Source: Tachypleus tridentatus
Taxonomy: Eukaryota; Arthropoda; Merostomata; Xiphosura; Limulidae
DNA length: 64,000 nt
NCBI RefSeq assembly: GCF_004210375.1
Contig: NC_134834.1
Span: 160,723,290-160,787,289 of the forward strand
Direction of reading: 5' to 3'
Part shown: positions 1 to 11,244 of the stretch, piece by piece
How positions within the stretch are numbered: the stretch's first letter is position 1
How the letters are laid out: every line of letters begins with the position of its first letter
Made by a program: the position numbers and the translations under genes
Notes under the pieces: generated by a model
The model's input: the letters and a program-made list of their open reading frames with translations, nothing else
What the model was told of the DNA's origin: nothing
The model's database searches: none

Positions 1-999
1 TTTTCGACAATAATTAACTCGATTGTAGTAAAAACACGTAACGACCACAATTTTCAATGAAGCAGGACTCAAAAGTATGCCGGGAGAGGTCGAAGGAGTC
101 TGCGATATAAAAACTTTGAAAACCGCTGTTGTAATGAGTTGCGGCGGGCTTGTTCGGTGTGTTGTTTAGCGTTGTTGTTTTTTATTGCTGTTTCAAAGAA
201 CTTGGCTATCATTTAAGATTGGATTCCATTACTATACTTCAAAGCATTGTACATTTGTGCGTCGTCTAATGTTACCTTTAGTAATGTAAAATGTGACTTC
301 CTACACATATCTGGAATTACAACAGGAAAATTAGTATTGGAATTTTATATCTAAATTATTTGTCGGGTGTAGAAAGCTTCCAGATTGACAAAGAGCATTA
401 TTTATATTTAAAGAAATAATGTGACAGAATTTTAAATCGTTAGACAACAACCATCATAAGCTTCCATCCCTTTTTTGCATGATGATGCTATTAAAATATA
501 AATCCGAATCCTTGGTTCAACGTGTTTTAAAGTTTTTTCATACAAATTACGAGGAGACTATCCAGAACCAGATTTAGAAGGTATGATTTTTAAGTTTGGT
601 GCACACTTCATAATCGTATTCTTATTTTTGAGGGCACACTTTAAATGTAAAAATGTTTTGTCACTTGACTAGTTAAATGTACTTAAAAATTACTGTCATA
701 TTTTACATAATAATTTGTGGCATTAACGTCATTATTACAATTAATGTTTCTAACTCCAAGCTGTTTGTGCAGAAATTAACTAGATATTTTTATTTATTTC
801 TGCTTATATAAATTTGTGTTCTCTACTTGAAACTGTCATTTAGATTTTAGATTTAGGAACAACTACGTAACACGTATATATATATATATATATACCAAAC
901 ATTTTAGTGTAGGTCAAAAGGAATCAATTTTACTGAAAAAATAATAAAATTTCCTTTTTTTGGAGACTGAACTTGTTTTTGTTTTACTATCAAAAACTT
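1..999. other. No gene seen; AT-rich DNA with a small TA microsatellite
   Basis: I see no long open frame, tRNA or transposon signature here. A short (TA)n run lies at about 874-894. The stretch ends where a SINE-A begins. Confidence 0.5.
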
Positions 1000-1270
1000 G
1001 CATGACCAAGTGATTAAGGTACTCGACTCGTAATCTGAGGGTCGTGGGTTCGAATCCCCGTCACACAAAAGATACTCCTTCTTTCACCCGTAGAGGCGTT
1101 ATTATGTGACGGTCAATCTCACAATTCGTTGGTAAAAGAGATTCCCAAGCGTTGGCGGTGGATGGTGATGACTAGCTGACTACCCTCTAGTCTTACACTG
1201 TTAAATTAGGGACGGCTATCGCAGATATCCCTCACGTAGCTTTGCACGAATTTCAAAAACAAACAAACAA
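1000..1270 (+). mobile_element. SINE-A copy, nearly full length
   Basis: tRNA-like head with a B-box match (GGGTTCGAATCCC), then the family body (GTAAAAGAG, GGTGGATGGTGATGACTAGC), the tail (GACGGCTATCGCAGAT, GTAGCTTTGC) and an AAACAAAC end. Moderately diverged. Confidence 0.9.
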
Positions 1271-1799
1271 TAGAAAAACTGTTGAAAATAATATTTTAAA
1301 CAAAGCAACAGAATTTGTTAAAGATTAAAAGTCACTAACAACATTATTAGTTTCTCTTTGTGTAAGGTTTTCTTATTATTGCTTAATTAATCGTTTGGCA
1401 CCGACTTTAAACAAAGGATGAATGAAGCGCTTTAGATAGACTATTAGAAAAACTGTTTTCAGGAAGTAGTAAAATAATTAAAAAAATGAGTGTCGGGACA
1501 GGAGACCTGGTCCTCGTATTTAATACTGAGCATGCAGTTCTCGCTTTGACGTTTCCATAAACTTCGATAGGTTTAAGCACCCCCTCCCCGAACTTCAATA
1601 TACGTTTTGGCTCAAAGTAATGACTTATCGTTTAAAAGATTCTGGAGTGATCTTGACAGCTAAAGAAAAAAGTCAAATAGAGAAAATTAAGAGACCGAAG
1701 TAAAAAATAGAAGGTCACATAGAAGGAACATGCTTTTGAACTTCGTCGTCTTCTGTATCGTGATTTAGATTCTTGTGGATCTGAAAGGATCAGGTATTT

Positions 1800-2066
1800 C
1801 TTCCGTTTGTTTTGGAATTTTCGCGCAAAGATACACAAAGGCTTGTTTGTACATTGTCGTTCATCATGCTGAATTTGCAAACAGAGAGAAAACAGCACTC
1901 GCAGTCGACTCTTTTGGCTACTCTTGTCCGGCAGCATGGTGGGATTTGGCCGTTTATCTTTTAGAATTTTCATGGCCTCATAGTGCGGAGTGTGTTTTCA
2001 GCTGCGAGTCCCCTGGCTCACAATACTGGACACTCTAACCACTAAGGTCGTGTCCGTACCAAGGTC
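1800..2066 (-). mobile_element. SINE-A-related variant with a different head
   Basis: The tail (plus strand TTTTCGCGCAAAGATACAC) and GGCTACTCTTG match SINE-A. The opposite end is a tRNA-like segment (minus strand CACGACCTTAGTGGTTAGAG) unlike the usual SINE-A head, and the middle is diverged. Imperfect flanking repeats resembling TCAGGTATTT and TCAAGTATTT suggest a single insertion. Confidence 0.55.
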
Positions 2067-2313
2067 AAGTATTTTACTTTCAACACCCCTACAAACGAAC
2101 ACATTTCAGTTCCTACGCTTATAGATACAATTTATAAAGTAGTTCTTCTGATACATTCAAAGGAATAATGGAAAATAAAATCTTCAGAACGTAGTAAACA
2201 AAAACAATCTCTTGTTTTGTTAGTAATTTAATTGGCTTTAAGGGAAAGATGGCGCAGCATACAATATTAATTTTCTTCAAGGCAGCTTAACTGAAGTGAC
2301 TATACTCTCATAA

Positions 2314-2545
2314 GTTTGTTTGTTTTGAATTTCGAGCAAAGCTACATGAGGGCTATATGCGCTTTCCGTCCCTAATTTAGTAGTGTAAAATTAGAAGGAA
2401 GGAAGCTAGTCATTACCACCCACCACCAACTCTTGGGCTACTCTTGACCGTCACATTATAACGCGCCCACGGCTGAAAGGGAAAGCATGTTTTGTGTGAC
2501 GGGGATTTGAACATGCGACCCTCAGATTACGACTCGAACGCCTAC
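2314..2545 (-). mobile_element. SINE-A copy, head truncated
   Basis: Reads on the minus strand from the tail (TTTCGAGCAAAGCTACATGAG on plus) through the body to the B-box region, and breaks within the tRNA-like head near 2545. Apparent open frames crossing it are repeat-derived. Confidence 0.85.
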
Positions 2546-2732
2546 TTTGATAAAAAACTTAGAGCATGGTTTAGGTCAGACAACTTGGAATCTAGAAATT
2601 TAAGTGGCTTTTCAAATACGGCAGGAATGTTATCGCAGTTTAGATTTGTTAATGGTTTTCTAACGAACGCTTGTTATAATTCAGTAATTGGTTGACATTT
2701 TTAAAATCCACGTTCAAGTTTAAAAGACAAAA

Positions 2733-3425
2733 AAGTATTTTCGACCCGACATGGTAACTATTAGGCTGCTAAGTCCTATTTCTCTTTACTTCATTGTACC
2801 CTAAGTACTATACCATTCAAGTCCTATTTCTCTTTACTTCATTGTACCCTAAGTACTATACCACATTCAAGTTATTATTTTCAATACCCGACATACTAAC
2901 TATTTGGTTGCTAAGTCCTATTTCTTTTTACTTCATTGTACCCTAAGTATTATATCACATTCAAGTTATTATTTTCAACCCGACATGCTAACTATTTGGT
3001 TGCTAAGTCCTATTTCTTTTTACTTCATTGTACCCTAAGTACTATACCACATTCAAGTTATTATTTTCAACCCGACATACTAACTATTAGGTTGTGAGTC
3101 CTATTTCTCTTTACTTCATTGTACCCTAAGTATTATACCACATTCAAGTTATTATTTTCAACCCGACATACTAACTATTAGGTTGTGAGTCCTATTTCTC
3201 TTTACTTCATTGTACCCTAAGTATTATACCACATTCAAGTTATTATTTTCAATACCCGACATGCTATTTGGTTGCTAAGTCCTATTTCTCTTTACTTCAT
3301 TATACCCTAAGTACTATACCACATTCAAGTTATTTTCAACCCGACATACTAACTATTAGTTTGTGAGTCCGATTTCTCTTTACTTTATAGTACCCTAAGT
3401 ATTATACCACATTCAAGTTATTATT
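2733..3425. repeat. Minisatellite, about 93-bp unit, about 8 copies
   Basis: Units carry the shared segments CGACATACTAACTATTAG, TCCTATTTCTCTTTACTTC and GTACCCTAAGTATTATACC. The first period is shorter (about 50 bp), and unit lengths vary by small indels. Two neighbouring units near 3090-3240 are almost identical, which suggests recent local duplication. Confidence 0.9.
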
Positions 3426-3626
3426 TCTCGTAATTTAATTTATTTTTCTTCTCAAGTCAGAGTCGAACCTTAATAATAAGGTAAAATGAAGTGTCTCAAT
3501 TATTGGGTGTACATTTGCATTTATTATATGTATCATTGTTTAGCTTATTTGGAAAACAATAACAATCATAGCTGCTTACGATGAGAACTCCTAGGATATC
3601 AGCAACTTTTCCAATAAACATGATAA

Positions 3627-3758
3627 GCCCCCCCCCAGTGGCTCAGCGGTATGCCTGCGGACTTACAACTCTAAAATCCAGGTTTCGATACCCGTGATGG
3701 GCAGAGCACAGATAGCCCATTGTGTAGCTTTGTGCTTAATTTAAAACAACAACAACAT
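3627..3758 (+). mobile_element. SINE-B copy with target-site duplication
   Basis: Head CCCCCAGTGGCTCAGCGGTA, B box GGTTTCGATACCC, then GATAGCCCATTGTGTAGC and an AACAAC tail. Flanks AAACATGATAA (3616-3626) and AAACACGATAA (3759-3769) form an 11-bp duplication with one mismatch. Confidence 0.9.
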
Positions 3759-3775
3759 AAACACGATAAAAATGT

Positions 3776-4099
3776 CTCTCAGAATGACTGATATGTGTAT
3801 TGACACTTATTGATAAGCGGAGAACAACATTTCGACCTTCCTAGATCATCTTCAGGTTAGCAAAGAGAGTTTGCAAATGACCGTTGCTGGACACATGTCT
3901 TAGGGACGAGAGTATAAACGGGTACGGGATTATAGATGGCGTTGCAGTTGGATGTTTGGTCATTAATTAGTTTAGGTAATAAATGTGCTCCTTTATATTG
4001 GTTTAATTTTGGTTTTAGTTGCTGTATAAATAGGGCTTCTTTCATACCAGCTGTTCTGAGATACATTTTTATTACTAGTGGATTTCTTGTCATCAGGAA
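3776..4099 (-). mobile_element. Penelope-like (GIY-YIG type) retroelement fragment with inverted arms
   Basis: On the minus strand a frame reads AGMKEALFIQQLKPKLNQ, which resembles the C-terminal end of GIY-YIG nuclease domains found in Penelope-like elements (E-A-x-x-I, P-x-L-N). Related sequence recurs at 9479, 15596 and 49911. The outer arms, CTCAGAATGACTGATATG (left) and CAGCTGTTCTGAGATACA (right, inverted), are partial inverted repeats. Family assignment rests on motif memory only. Confidence 0.45.
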
Positions 4100-4956
4100 C
4101 CACAACAAAAGTAACATGCTTGTTGACACTCTTGCATGACTATTTAGAATAACTGTTTTTTAAATAAAATTTAACAATATTTACTTGTTTTGCTGATGAC
4201 AGGCTTTCTAAAAATATTCTAGTGATTCTACTTTCAACTGTCGCTTCTTTAGAGCAAGTTTACCCTCAGATAGTTCACGGTAGTGTTTCGCCTCTTGCAT
4301 TAAATAATAATTTAGCTATTAAAATATATTTTATACACATTATAATACACACGGCGTGTCTGTCACCAAAGCCTACGCATCCTTTGGGTTGCATTGAGAA
4401 AATGAAACGGAAGCTACTGCATTGCACATAATGAATTCATCACTTCCTTTGTAGTGTATATTTCATTCAGTAGGAGTTTACAATCTTTAGAAGAGCCGAA
4501 TGCGAATTCCAAAGCAACGGGATAATAAGTGAGTAAATGTGTTCAAGGGTAACATTAATGTTTATATTATCAAGTGTTCTTTCTCTGGTATTCCCTTTAC
4601 AATATTTTATCTCGCTTACATTCGTGTATGTTATTACTTTGTAGATAAATGTTATTTCGATTAACATGTCACATTCTACACCCGGGATTGCATATAAATG
4701 ATCATTTAATTCGTTTATTGCTAACGTCTTAGTTCTTCATTCGTGTAGATCGCCCTCTCGCGGTGACGATACGACACGAAACAACCGGAAATTTCAATTA
4801 GGCTTCACAAGTGTTGTCGTCTGCAAAAGGGTGAGGTCGGGCGACCAACATAAGTCTAAAAGAACTAAAAAAGACAAACACGGACAGTTTAATTATCTTT
4901 CACATTCAAAAAAGGAGGTGCAAGTAGCTCAATTTGTATTGAAAAAAACTTTTATT
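4100..4956. other. No gene seen
   Basis: AT-rich sequence with short open frames but no recognisable domain, repeat array or SINE. It ends at the SINE-B target duplication. Confidence 0.4.
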
Positions 4957-4965
4957 TCCAAGTTG

Positions 4966-5101
4966 TTTGCCCCCCCAGTGGCTCAGCGGTATATTTGTGG
5001 ACTTACAACGCTAAAACCCGCGTTTCGATGCCCGTGGTGGGCAGAGCACAGATAGCCCATTGTGTAGCTTTGTGCTTGATTTAAAACAACAACAACAACA
5101 A
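4966..5101 (+). mobile_element. SINE-B copy with perfect 9-bp target duplication
   Basis: Full head (CCCCCCAGTGGCTCAGCGGT), a B-box relic and an AACAACAACAAC tail. It is flanked by TCCAAGTTG at 4957-4965 and 5102-5110, which fixes both ends. The low divergence suggests relative youth. Confidence 0.95.
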
Positions 5102-5325
5102 TCCAAGTTGATTATTTTAGCCTTTCTAATCACCATTAGAATTGTGCATCCAATTTGCAGGTTAGGATTAAGAATCCACAGTCGTCTCTATAATAAAGAC
5201 GTAAAACAACTGTGTGAGATTTCGTAGGCAGTAATATCTGCTTAAAATGGTTAAAGAGCAGAACAACAAAGATATTTTAATTAGTTTTAGATATTTCATT
5301 GTAAAACATAACCTCATTCGTTTTC

Positions 5326-5565
5326 TTTCGCGCAAAGCTACACGAGGGCTACCTGCAGTCCCTAATTTTTCAGTGTAAGGCTAGAGGAAAGACAGCTTGT
5401 CATCACTACCCACCGCCAACTCTTGGGCTACTCTTTTACCAACGAATAATGGGATTGACCGAAACATTATAACGCCCCCACGGCTGAAAGGGCGAGCATG
5501 TTTGGTGTGATGGGGATTCGAACCCGCGACCCTCTGATACCTTAACAACCTGGTCATGCCGAGCC
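5326..5565 (-). mobile_element. SINE-A copy with perfect 11-bp target duplication
   Basis: Complete minus-strand element, slightly shortened internally, flanked by CATTCGTTTTC at 5315-5325 and 5566-5576. It ends with the head sequence TGGTCATGCCGAGCC on plus. Confidence 0.95.
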
Positions 5566-5576
5566 CATTCGTTTTC

Positions 5577-6272
5577 AGTAAAATTTTATTTAAAAAAACA
5601 ACATCTCGTTGAGTTACTGTCTATTCCCTTGCTCATATTAGTTTTATTCTATTCAGTTGATGAGAGCAAAAATGTGTCAAAGTCAGAAAAAACACAATAA
5701 AAAGCGTCAAGAATTCTAAAAGTTTAATAAAATACACGATTTTATTCTCTGCATTTCAAAAACCAAAGGCCTTTATTTTCATACACACATTTCATGACAG
5801 TATCTTTATATAATGGCGTTAGCGGTAATTCATGTAGAATATTTATATTGTTGTAACATGCTACATCGTTGGGCAGGCTATTTGGATCCTTTCTTCAAAT
5901 ATCCGAAGTCCAACCACGTAACAATGAAGAAGTAATTAATTTTTTTCAATAACACTTGCTACAGGTTGCATTCACTGGTAGGCCTAACGTAACAAACAGC
6001 ATCTGAACAGAAACTCCAAAAATAGTGAATGCCTGACTTACTTATACAATTACTTGAAGAATTTCCTTGCTATTCAGTCAATAACAAACACTAACAGGCT
6101 GACTAACTGAATTGATTGATGGTTTACATTTAAAAAGAATAGGAACTGGCATTTTGCTAGGGTTATTAACTCAGCTGTAAGGGGAGTTTTAAACTAGGAT
6201 TAGACAGTAGTGAGGGCCAAGATAAACTAAGTGCAAAAAATTGAGAGGCAGCGAAATGTTTAACATCGCAAA
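5577..6272. other. No gene seen
   Basis: AT-rich DNA without a recognisable coding or repeat signature. It ends at the SINE-C target duplication. Confidence 0.4.
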
Positions 6273-6281
6273 TGAGTATAG

Positions 6282-6404
6282 TTTGCTTGTTTTTCTTATA
6301 GCAAAGCCACATCGGGCTATCTGCTGAGCCCACCAAGAGGAATCGAACCCCTGATTTTAGCATTGCAAATCCGTGGACTTACCACTGTACTAGTGGGGAC
6401 TAAC
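6282..6404 (-). mobile_element. SINE-C copy with perfect 9-bp target duplication
   Basis: Plus strand reads TTTCTTATAGCAAAGCCACA, then CGGGCTATCTGCTGAGCC, GAATCGAACCCCTGATTTTAG and a head ending TAGTGGGGAC. It is flanked by TGAGTATAG at 6273-6281 and 6405-6413. Confidence 0.93.
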
Positions 6405-6449
6405 TGAGTATAGAATTAGTTACAAAGGTAGTCTTAACTGTTATTATTG

Positions 6450-9015
6450 TAATAGTAGAAGTATAAGAAATAAAATAAATAACTTTAGAACACTTCCTGA
6501 AATGGAGTATTTTATTGTGATATAACAGAAATAACTGAGACATGTTTAAACGTAAGTGATTTTAATGAGTGAAATGTCTTTGAAATACTAGGCTACAGCA
6601 GGCTATTAAATGGGGATTGAGTATTAGAGAAAGGGGGGAGAAGTGGTTCTATATGTAAAATGTGAGTTACATCCTGTTGAATTCGAAGAAGACATCAAAT
6701 ATAATACCAAGGATATTGAATCCATTTGAGTTTCTGTTAGTTGATATAAAGAGAAAAGGCTTTTTTGTGGGAATTTTTAACAGACCACCAAGTGATATTG
6801 ATGAAACTAGTTAGAAATTTTAATATGAGTTTGAGGTTTCAGCTGTTGATGAAGTCCGAATTATGGGTGATTTTAATGTCAGGTACATTGAAAAATGGTA
6901 GAGTAAGAACGTGAGAGAGAAAGGTTTTCGGAAACTGTTCAAGATGGATTTCTTCACCAATTGGTCAAAGAACCTACTAGAAACAATGCCGTTTTAGATT
7001 TATTATTATTTGTTAACTTCAAATATAGAAACTACTGAGAGGGTGGAAATTTTGGAGCATTTGGGTGAAATGCTCCTTGCTCTATTAGTTTCAATGTTTT
7101 GTTGCATATAGAGATAAGAAAAAAAAACAAACGTGGTTATAAATTTCAAAACGCAAATTTTGAAGGGATGCAACAAGATTATATGTTGTGAATTGAGCGG
7201 TTGCGCTATTTGAAGACACTAATCAAATGTAGAAAATTGTTAATATAATGTTTTTTAATATTTAAGGCAAATATATTCCATGTAGAAAAAAAAAGCTAGC
7301 TCAAGTGAAAAAAAAAACAGACTGGCGTTTAAGACATAAAAATGGCATTATAAATTTAAGAAATTTAAATTAACTGGTATTACGAGGTATTTAGATGATT
7401 AGATTCAAGAAAGTTGGTGAAATAGAATGTTAGGAAATCAAAAAATGTATAAGAAAAGGTTGGCTAGAAATTTAAAGATTAATGGTAAGGATGTTTAAAA
7501 ATACATTAAGGGTTAGGTTGGGGGTAGTGCCATTGAAGAATGATAAAGCAAAGTTCGTATATGTTGATTATAAGATACCAGAATTATTAAATTTTGTTTT
7601 CCTTCTCACTAACGAAGATTTAAATAGTATTGCAAATCTTGAAAAGTTGATAGATAGAAACAAAATTGAGCAAAATGACTGCATTAATTCTGAGCTGGTT
7701 AAGAAGAAATTGGAACATTTAAAGAACGATACAGTTTTTGAACCAAATAAGAAGATTAAGGATGGAATATGTGAGCCATTTGTTACTACTTTTTGTAAGT
7801 CCTTGAACAGTGAATTGGAAGTTAGCTATTGCCACTCCTTTTTTCAAAGGGAGGTGATAAAAATTGTCCCAGCAATTGCAGGTCCATTAGCCTACATGAG
7901 TTTTGAGAAAAGATGCTTTGCAAAGTCATTTAACAAAGCTTAGAATGTTACTGGATAGTCATCATGGTTTTCCCAAGAAAAGGTACTGCAATACAAATCT
8001 TTTGACTTTCTTTGAAAATGTTACTGCTTATGTAGATGAAGTTAAGAGTGTAGATTTGGTGTATATTGATTTTCAAAAGTCATTTGATGAGGTGCCATAT
8101 ACAAGACTGGTAAAATATCTCTGTTAGCAAATTGGATTGAAGAGTGGCTGGATGGAAAAAAGCATACGGTGTTACAAATGGATTTCTGTCAAACTGGATT
8201 AAGTGGGTTACCTCAGAACTTAGTCTTAAGATCTTTGCTCTTTTTCATTTACAGCAATGCCATAAATGAAGGAATAGTCAAAAATTACTTTAACTTGCAG
8301 ACGATATTAAGGTTTTTGGTATCGAAGAGGATGCTGCTGATTTACAAAAGGATTTGAATCTTTTATTCAGGTGGGCTTATAAAAGTTAACCGGGTTCTAA
8401 TTATAATAAATTCAAGATAATACATGTCTGTTATCATAACTTGAATTATAAATATAATTTTGATAGTAAAAACCTTAAAAGTGTCAGGAAAGAAATGAAT
8501 CTTGGCGTAATGGTTGATCAGTCTCTTAAACCATCCAAGCAGTGTGCTGCTGCTAGTGATATCGTAAATAGGATTTAAGGTTTTATGTACAGAACTATTT
8601 AATACAAGGCAAAATATCTTGTAATTTCATTGTACAGGACACATTTTTTCATTGTTAGGACACATTTGAACTATTGAGTTCATCTTGCTCTTCTTACCTT
8701 AGGAACGACATTGAACTGTTGGAAATGGTTACCAGAATGGTGCCTGGAATGGAGGGGTTGTTGAACGAGGACAGTATTTTCTCATGAGCTAGTATGGATC
8801 TACTTGAAGTGTTTAAATTATAAACGGAAATGATAGTGTTGATGCATTACGTTTTTCATACTTAACAGTGATAATAGTAGGACTAGAGGAAACTATTAGC
8901 AGGACATGAGTCATCTCCCACTATTTTTTTAACAGGTTGGTTGGCCTTTAGAATGGGTTGCCTTGTGTAGGTAGTTAATGTGAGCGAGTTTAAGAGAAAG
9001 CTTGATAAGTAAATG
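6450..9015 (+). mobile_element. Degraded CR1-like non-LTR retrotransposon (LINE)
   Basis: Endonuclease relics (SIRNKINNFRTLPEM near 6460, GYSRLLNGD near 6590) are followed by a 153-residue open piece at 7482-7943 matching the linker before RT. RT relics are LDSHHGFPKKRYCNTNLLTF, VYIDFQKSFDEVPYTRLV (8055-8115), GLPQNLVLRSLLFFIYSNAI (8195-8255) and LADDIKVFG (8294 on), which retains the Asp pair. The C-terminal part has LGVMVDQSLKPSKQCAAA and ends with VSEFKRKLDK just before 9015, as in many CR1-clade elements. Several stops and frameshifts show it is dead. No 5' end or target duplication was found. Confidence 0.85.
7482..7943 (+). pseudogene. Longest open remnant of the LINE ORF2 (linker to RT)
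   Basis: This 153-codon open frame is not an independent gene. It carries VWK-like and GPL-like CR1 linker features: LGVVPLKNDKAKFVYVD, then NEDLNSIANLEKL, then FCKSLNSELEVSYCHSF, the last corresponding to the segment that precedes the first RT blocks. The RT frame continues in another phase after a frameshift near 7925. Confidence 0.75.
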
Positions 9016-9055
9016 TTGACTTAAAAAAAAATGTATTTATTAATAGTTTTAGTTT

Positions 9056-9175
9056 GTGTGTCCGTGTTTTCTTATAGCAAAGCCATATCGGATTAACTGC
9101 TGTGTCCACCGAGGGGAATCAAGCCCCTGATTTTAGTGTTGATCCGAATACTTACCGCTGTCTCAGCGGAGGACC
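9056..9175 (-). mobile_element. SINE-C copy with perfect 11-bp target duplication
   Basis: Plus strand reads TTTTCTTATAGCAAAGCCAT and then the family body and head (CAGCGGAGGACC). It is flanked by AGTTTTAGTTT at 9045-9055 and 9176-9186. It lies just downstream of the LINE C terminus. Confidence 0.92.
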
Positions 9176-9478
9176 AGTTTTAGTTTAGTTTAGAGGAATG
9201 GACACTCGAGATGGAGCAGTAGGCCTCGTGTTGTTCCAGAACATTATATTATGTTATTATATTATGTTAAATAAACATATTAGCGCTCATCTGAGTGACC
9301 AACTGAATCTTCGTTCTGGTATTTATATACAACTTGGTTTTCTTTGTAATAGAGAAATCATCCAGATTCTACAGAGGCCTTAACTTTCATAAAATGTTTG
9401 ATGCTGCATCAACATGACGTAATATCAAATTTCCTCTACCAAACAAATATCTAAATCAAAATATTAAAGTAATTCGTA

Positions 9479-9615
9479 ATGACAAGAAACCCACTTAAAG
9501 TAAAAATGTATTTCAAGACGGCTGGAACGGGTATTAAAACTTTAACTAAAATTTTAATATTATTTTTTTATTTTAATAAAAGGTTTAATACTCATACCAA
9601 CAATCTTGAGATACA
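9479..9615. repeat. Foldback copy of the Penelope-like terminal sequence
   Basis: The left arm (TGTATTTCAAGACGGCTGG) and right arm (inverse of CCAACAATCTTGAGATACA) are imperfect inverted repeats separated by about 55 bp of AT-rich DNA. The left flank (ATGACAAGAAACCCACTTA) matches the copy at 3776-4099. Confidence 0.6.
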
Positions 9616-10821
9616 AAATAATAAAGATATATCTTACAACAATAGTAAAAGCTGCATCTTTCAATTGTCTTATGATAGAATTTTCTAAGTTCTGTAACTT
9701 AACACGTTTTTGACTTCAATCAATAAGCGTTCGTCATTGATATTTCCAGATGTGATCACACAAGTTTAATAAATTCTGGATTTGTTGTCTACAAAGATCT
9801 TCAGTACCTTTTGATTGAGGTTCGGTGATCACCAACTTGACCTTGTGGGACTACTGATTCATTTAACACGAAGAAAGGTAGTTTAAATTTTGTTTCATGT
9901 TTTTCCCTCCAGTTTTACATTCTTTGTTTTAAACAGAGTTAATTTGTTTTTGTTTTCATCAAGTATCACATACTCCAAGCATCTCAAGTGTTCATACATG
10001 TTCCACTTGTAGCCTACTCCTAGAAATCTCCTGTTTTATGTTACTTTTCTGTGTGGAAATACACGTTGAACTGGAATACCACTCTCGATAGATTGTGATA
10101 TACTAGGCAGAAGCAGAATAATTAATTTAAAATGATAATAGTAAATTGTCTTTCAGTTTCCCTCTGTTTCTGGTTATTAATTGAGATAAAAATGTACAAA
10201 GATTATTTTCTTGGATAAATGGGTTCATGAGTTCACATACCAAGGTATTTGTTGTTAGGTGTCTGGGTATTTTTCTATGTTTGTCCTTTGATAATTCCGG
10301 GACTTTTTCTTTATCTATAGTAATTATTCCCATCGGGTAATTGAGTAATTAAACTCTGTATACGGTTGTAAGTATAAATTTGGGATGTACATTAAATTTT
10401 ATCAGTTATGCTCGAGTATGGCTGTAATATAACACCCACCCATTCTACAGATGATCATTTTAGAGATTAGGTACAATTTATGCAAAAAATTACTTTAAGG
10501 GGCGGAAGATACAGTACAATAGACACAATTAATTTCACTAAACTCCACTTGTGGTAATTTATCTCAAGTTATTGTAACAAAAAGTTCAAATGCAATATGA
10601 TAACAATAAAGCAAGTAAAGCAGGATGGTGATTAATTAATTACGTTACACATAAATAAATTATCCTACGTAAGTTATCACCCGTTTGTTATGAGCCTGGA
10701 ATATCCTGACCAACACCCTTCATCTACAGCAATTTCATTCAAATTTGCCTTTAATATTTCGAGATATTTTAGGTGAGTATTATGCAGCTGTGAGCTAAAA
10801 CAAACCCAGTCGCTCGATTGT
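9616..10821. other. No gene seen
   Basis: AT-rich sequence with short open frames and no recognisable domain or repeat. It ends at the target duplication of the composite SINE. Confidence 0.4.
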
Positions 10822-10832
10822 AAGTCAAGTGA

Positions 10833-11244
10833 CAGGCCCGGCATGGCCAAGCGTGTTAAGGCGTTCGACTCGGAATCCGAGTCGAACACAAAATATATTT
10901 AATTTATTTATTCATAGAGATAAATAAAAAAAATTGAAACAACTTATCAATTATATAATTTGAAAACTTTGTTTGGCCAGGTGGGTTAAGGCGTTCGACT
11001 CGTAATCTGAGGGTCGTGGATTCGAATCTCGGTCGTACCAAACAAGCTCGCCCTCCCAGCCGTGGGGGCGTTATAATGTGACGGTAAATCCCACTATTCG
11101 TTGGTAAAAGAGTAGCCCAAGAGCTGGCGGTGGGCGGTGATGACTAGCTGCCTTCCCTCTAGTCTTGCACTGCTAAATTAGGGACGGCTAGCGCAGATAG
11201 CTCTCGAGTAGCTTTGCGCGAAATTCAAAAACAAACAAACAAAC
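10833..11244 (+). mobile_element. Composite SINE-A: head fragment, AT-rich spacer, then full SINE-A
   Basis: A 58-bp SINE-A head (GGCCCGGCATGGCCAAGCGT on) stops near 10890. About 84 bp of AT-rich sequence follows, then a full SINE-A from about 10975 to the AAACAAAC tail. One perfect 11-bp duplication, AAGTCAAGTGA, flanks the whole block (10822-10832 and 11245-11255). The two parts therefore probably arrived together, or the middle was altered later. Confidence 0.85.

Noticed and set aside
1632-1973. 113-codon minus frame
   Set aside because: It overlaps the SINE-A-like variant at 1800-2066 and has a basic, low-information product.
4222-4431. 69-codon plus frame
   Set aside because: Its composition follows AT-rich DNA (Ile/Leu/His), with no domain and no splice support.
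7482-7943. An independent 153-residue protein gene
   Set aside because: The sequence is collinear with the CR1-like ORF2 linker and continues into RT motifs in another frame.
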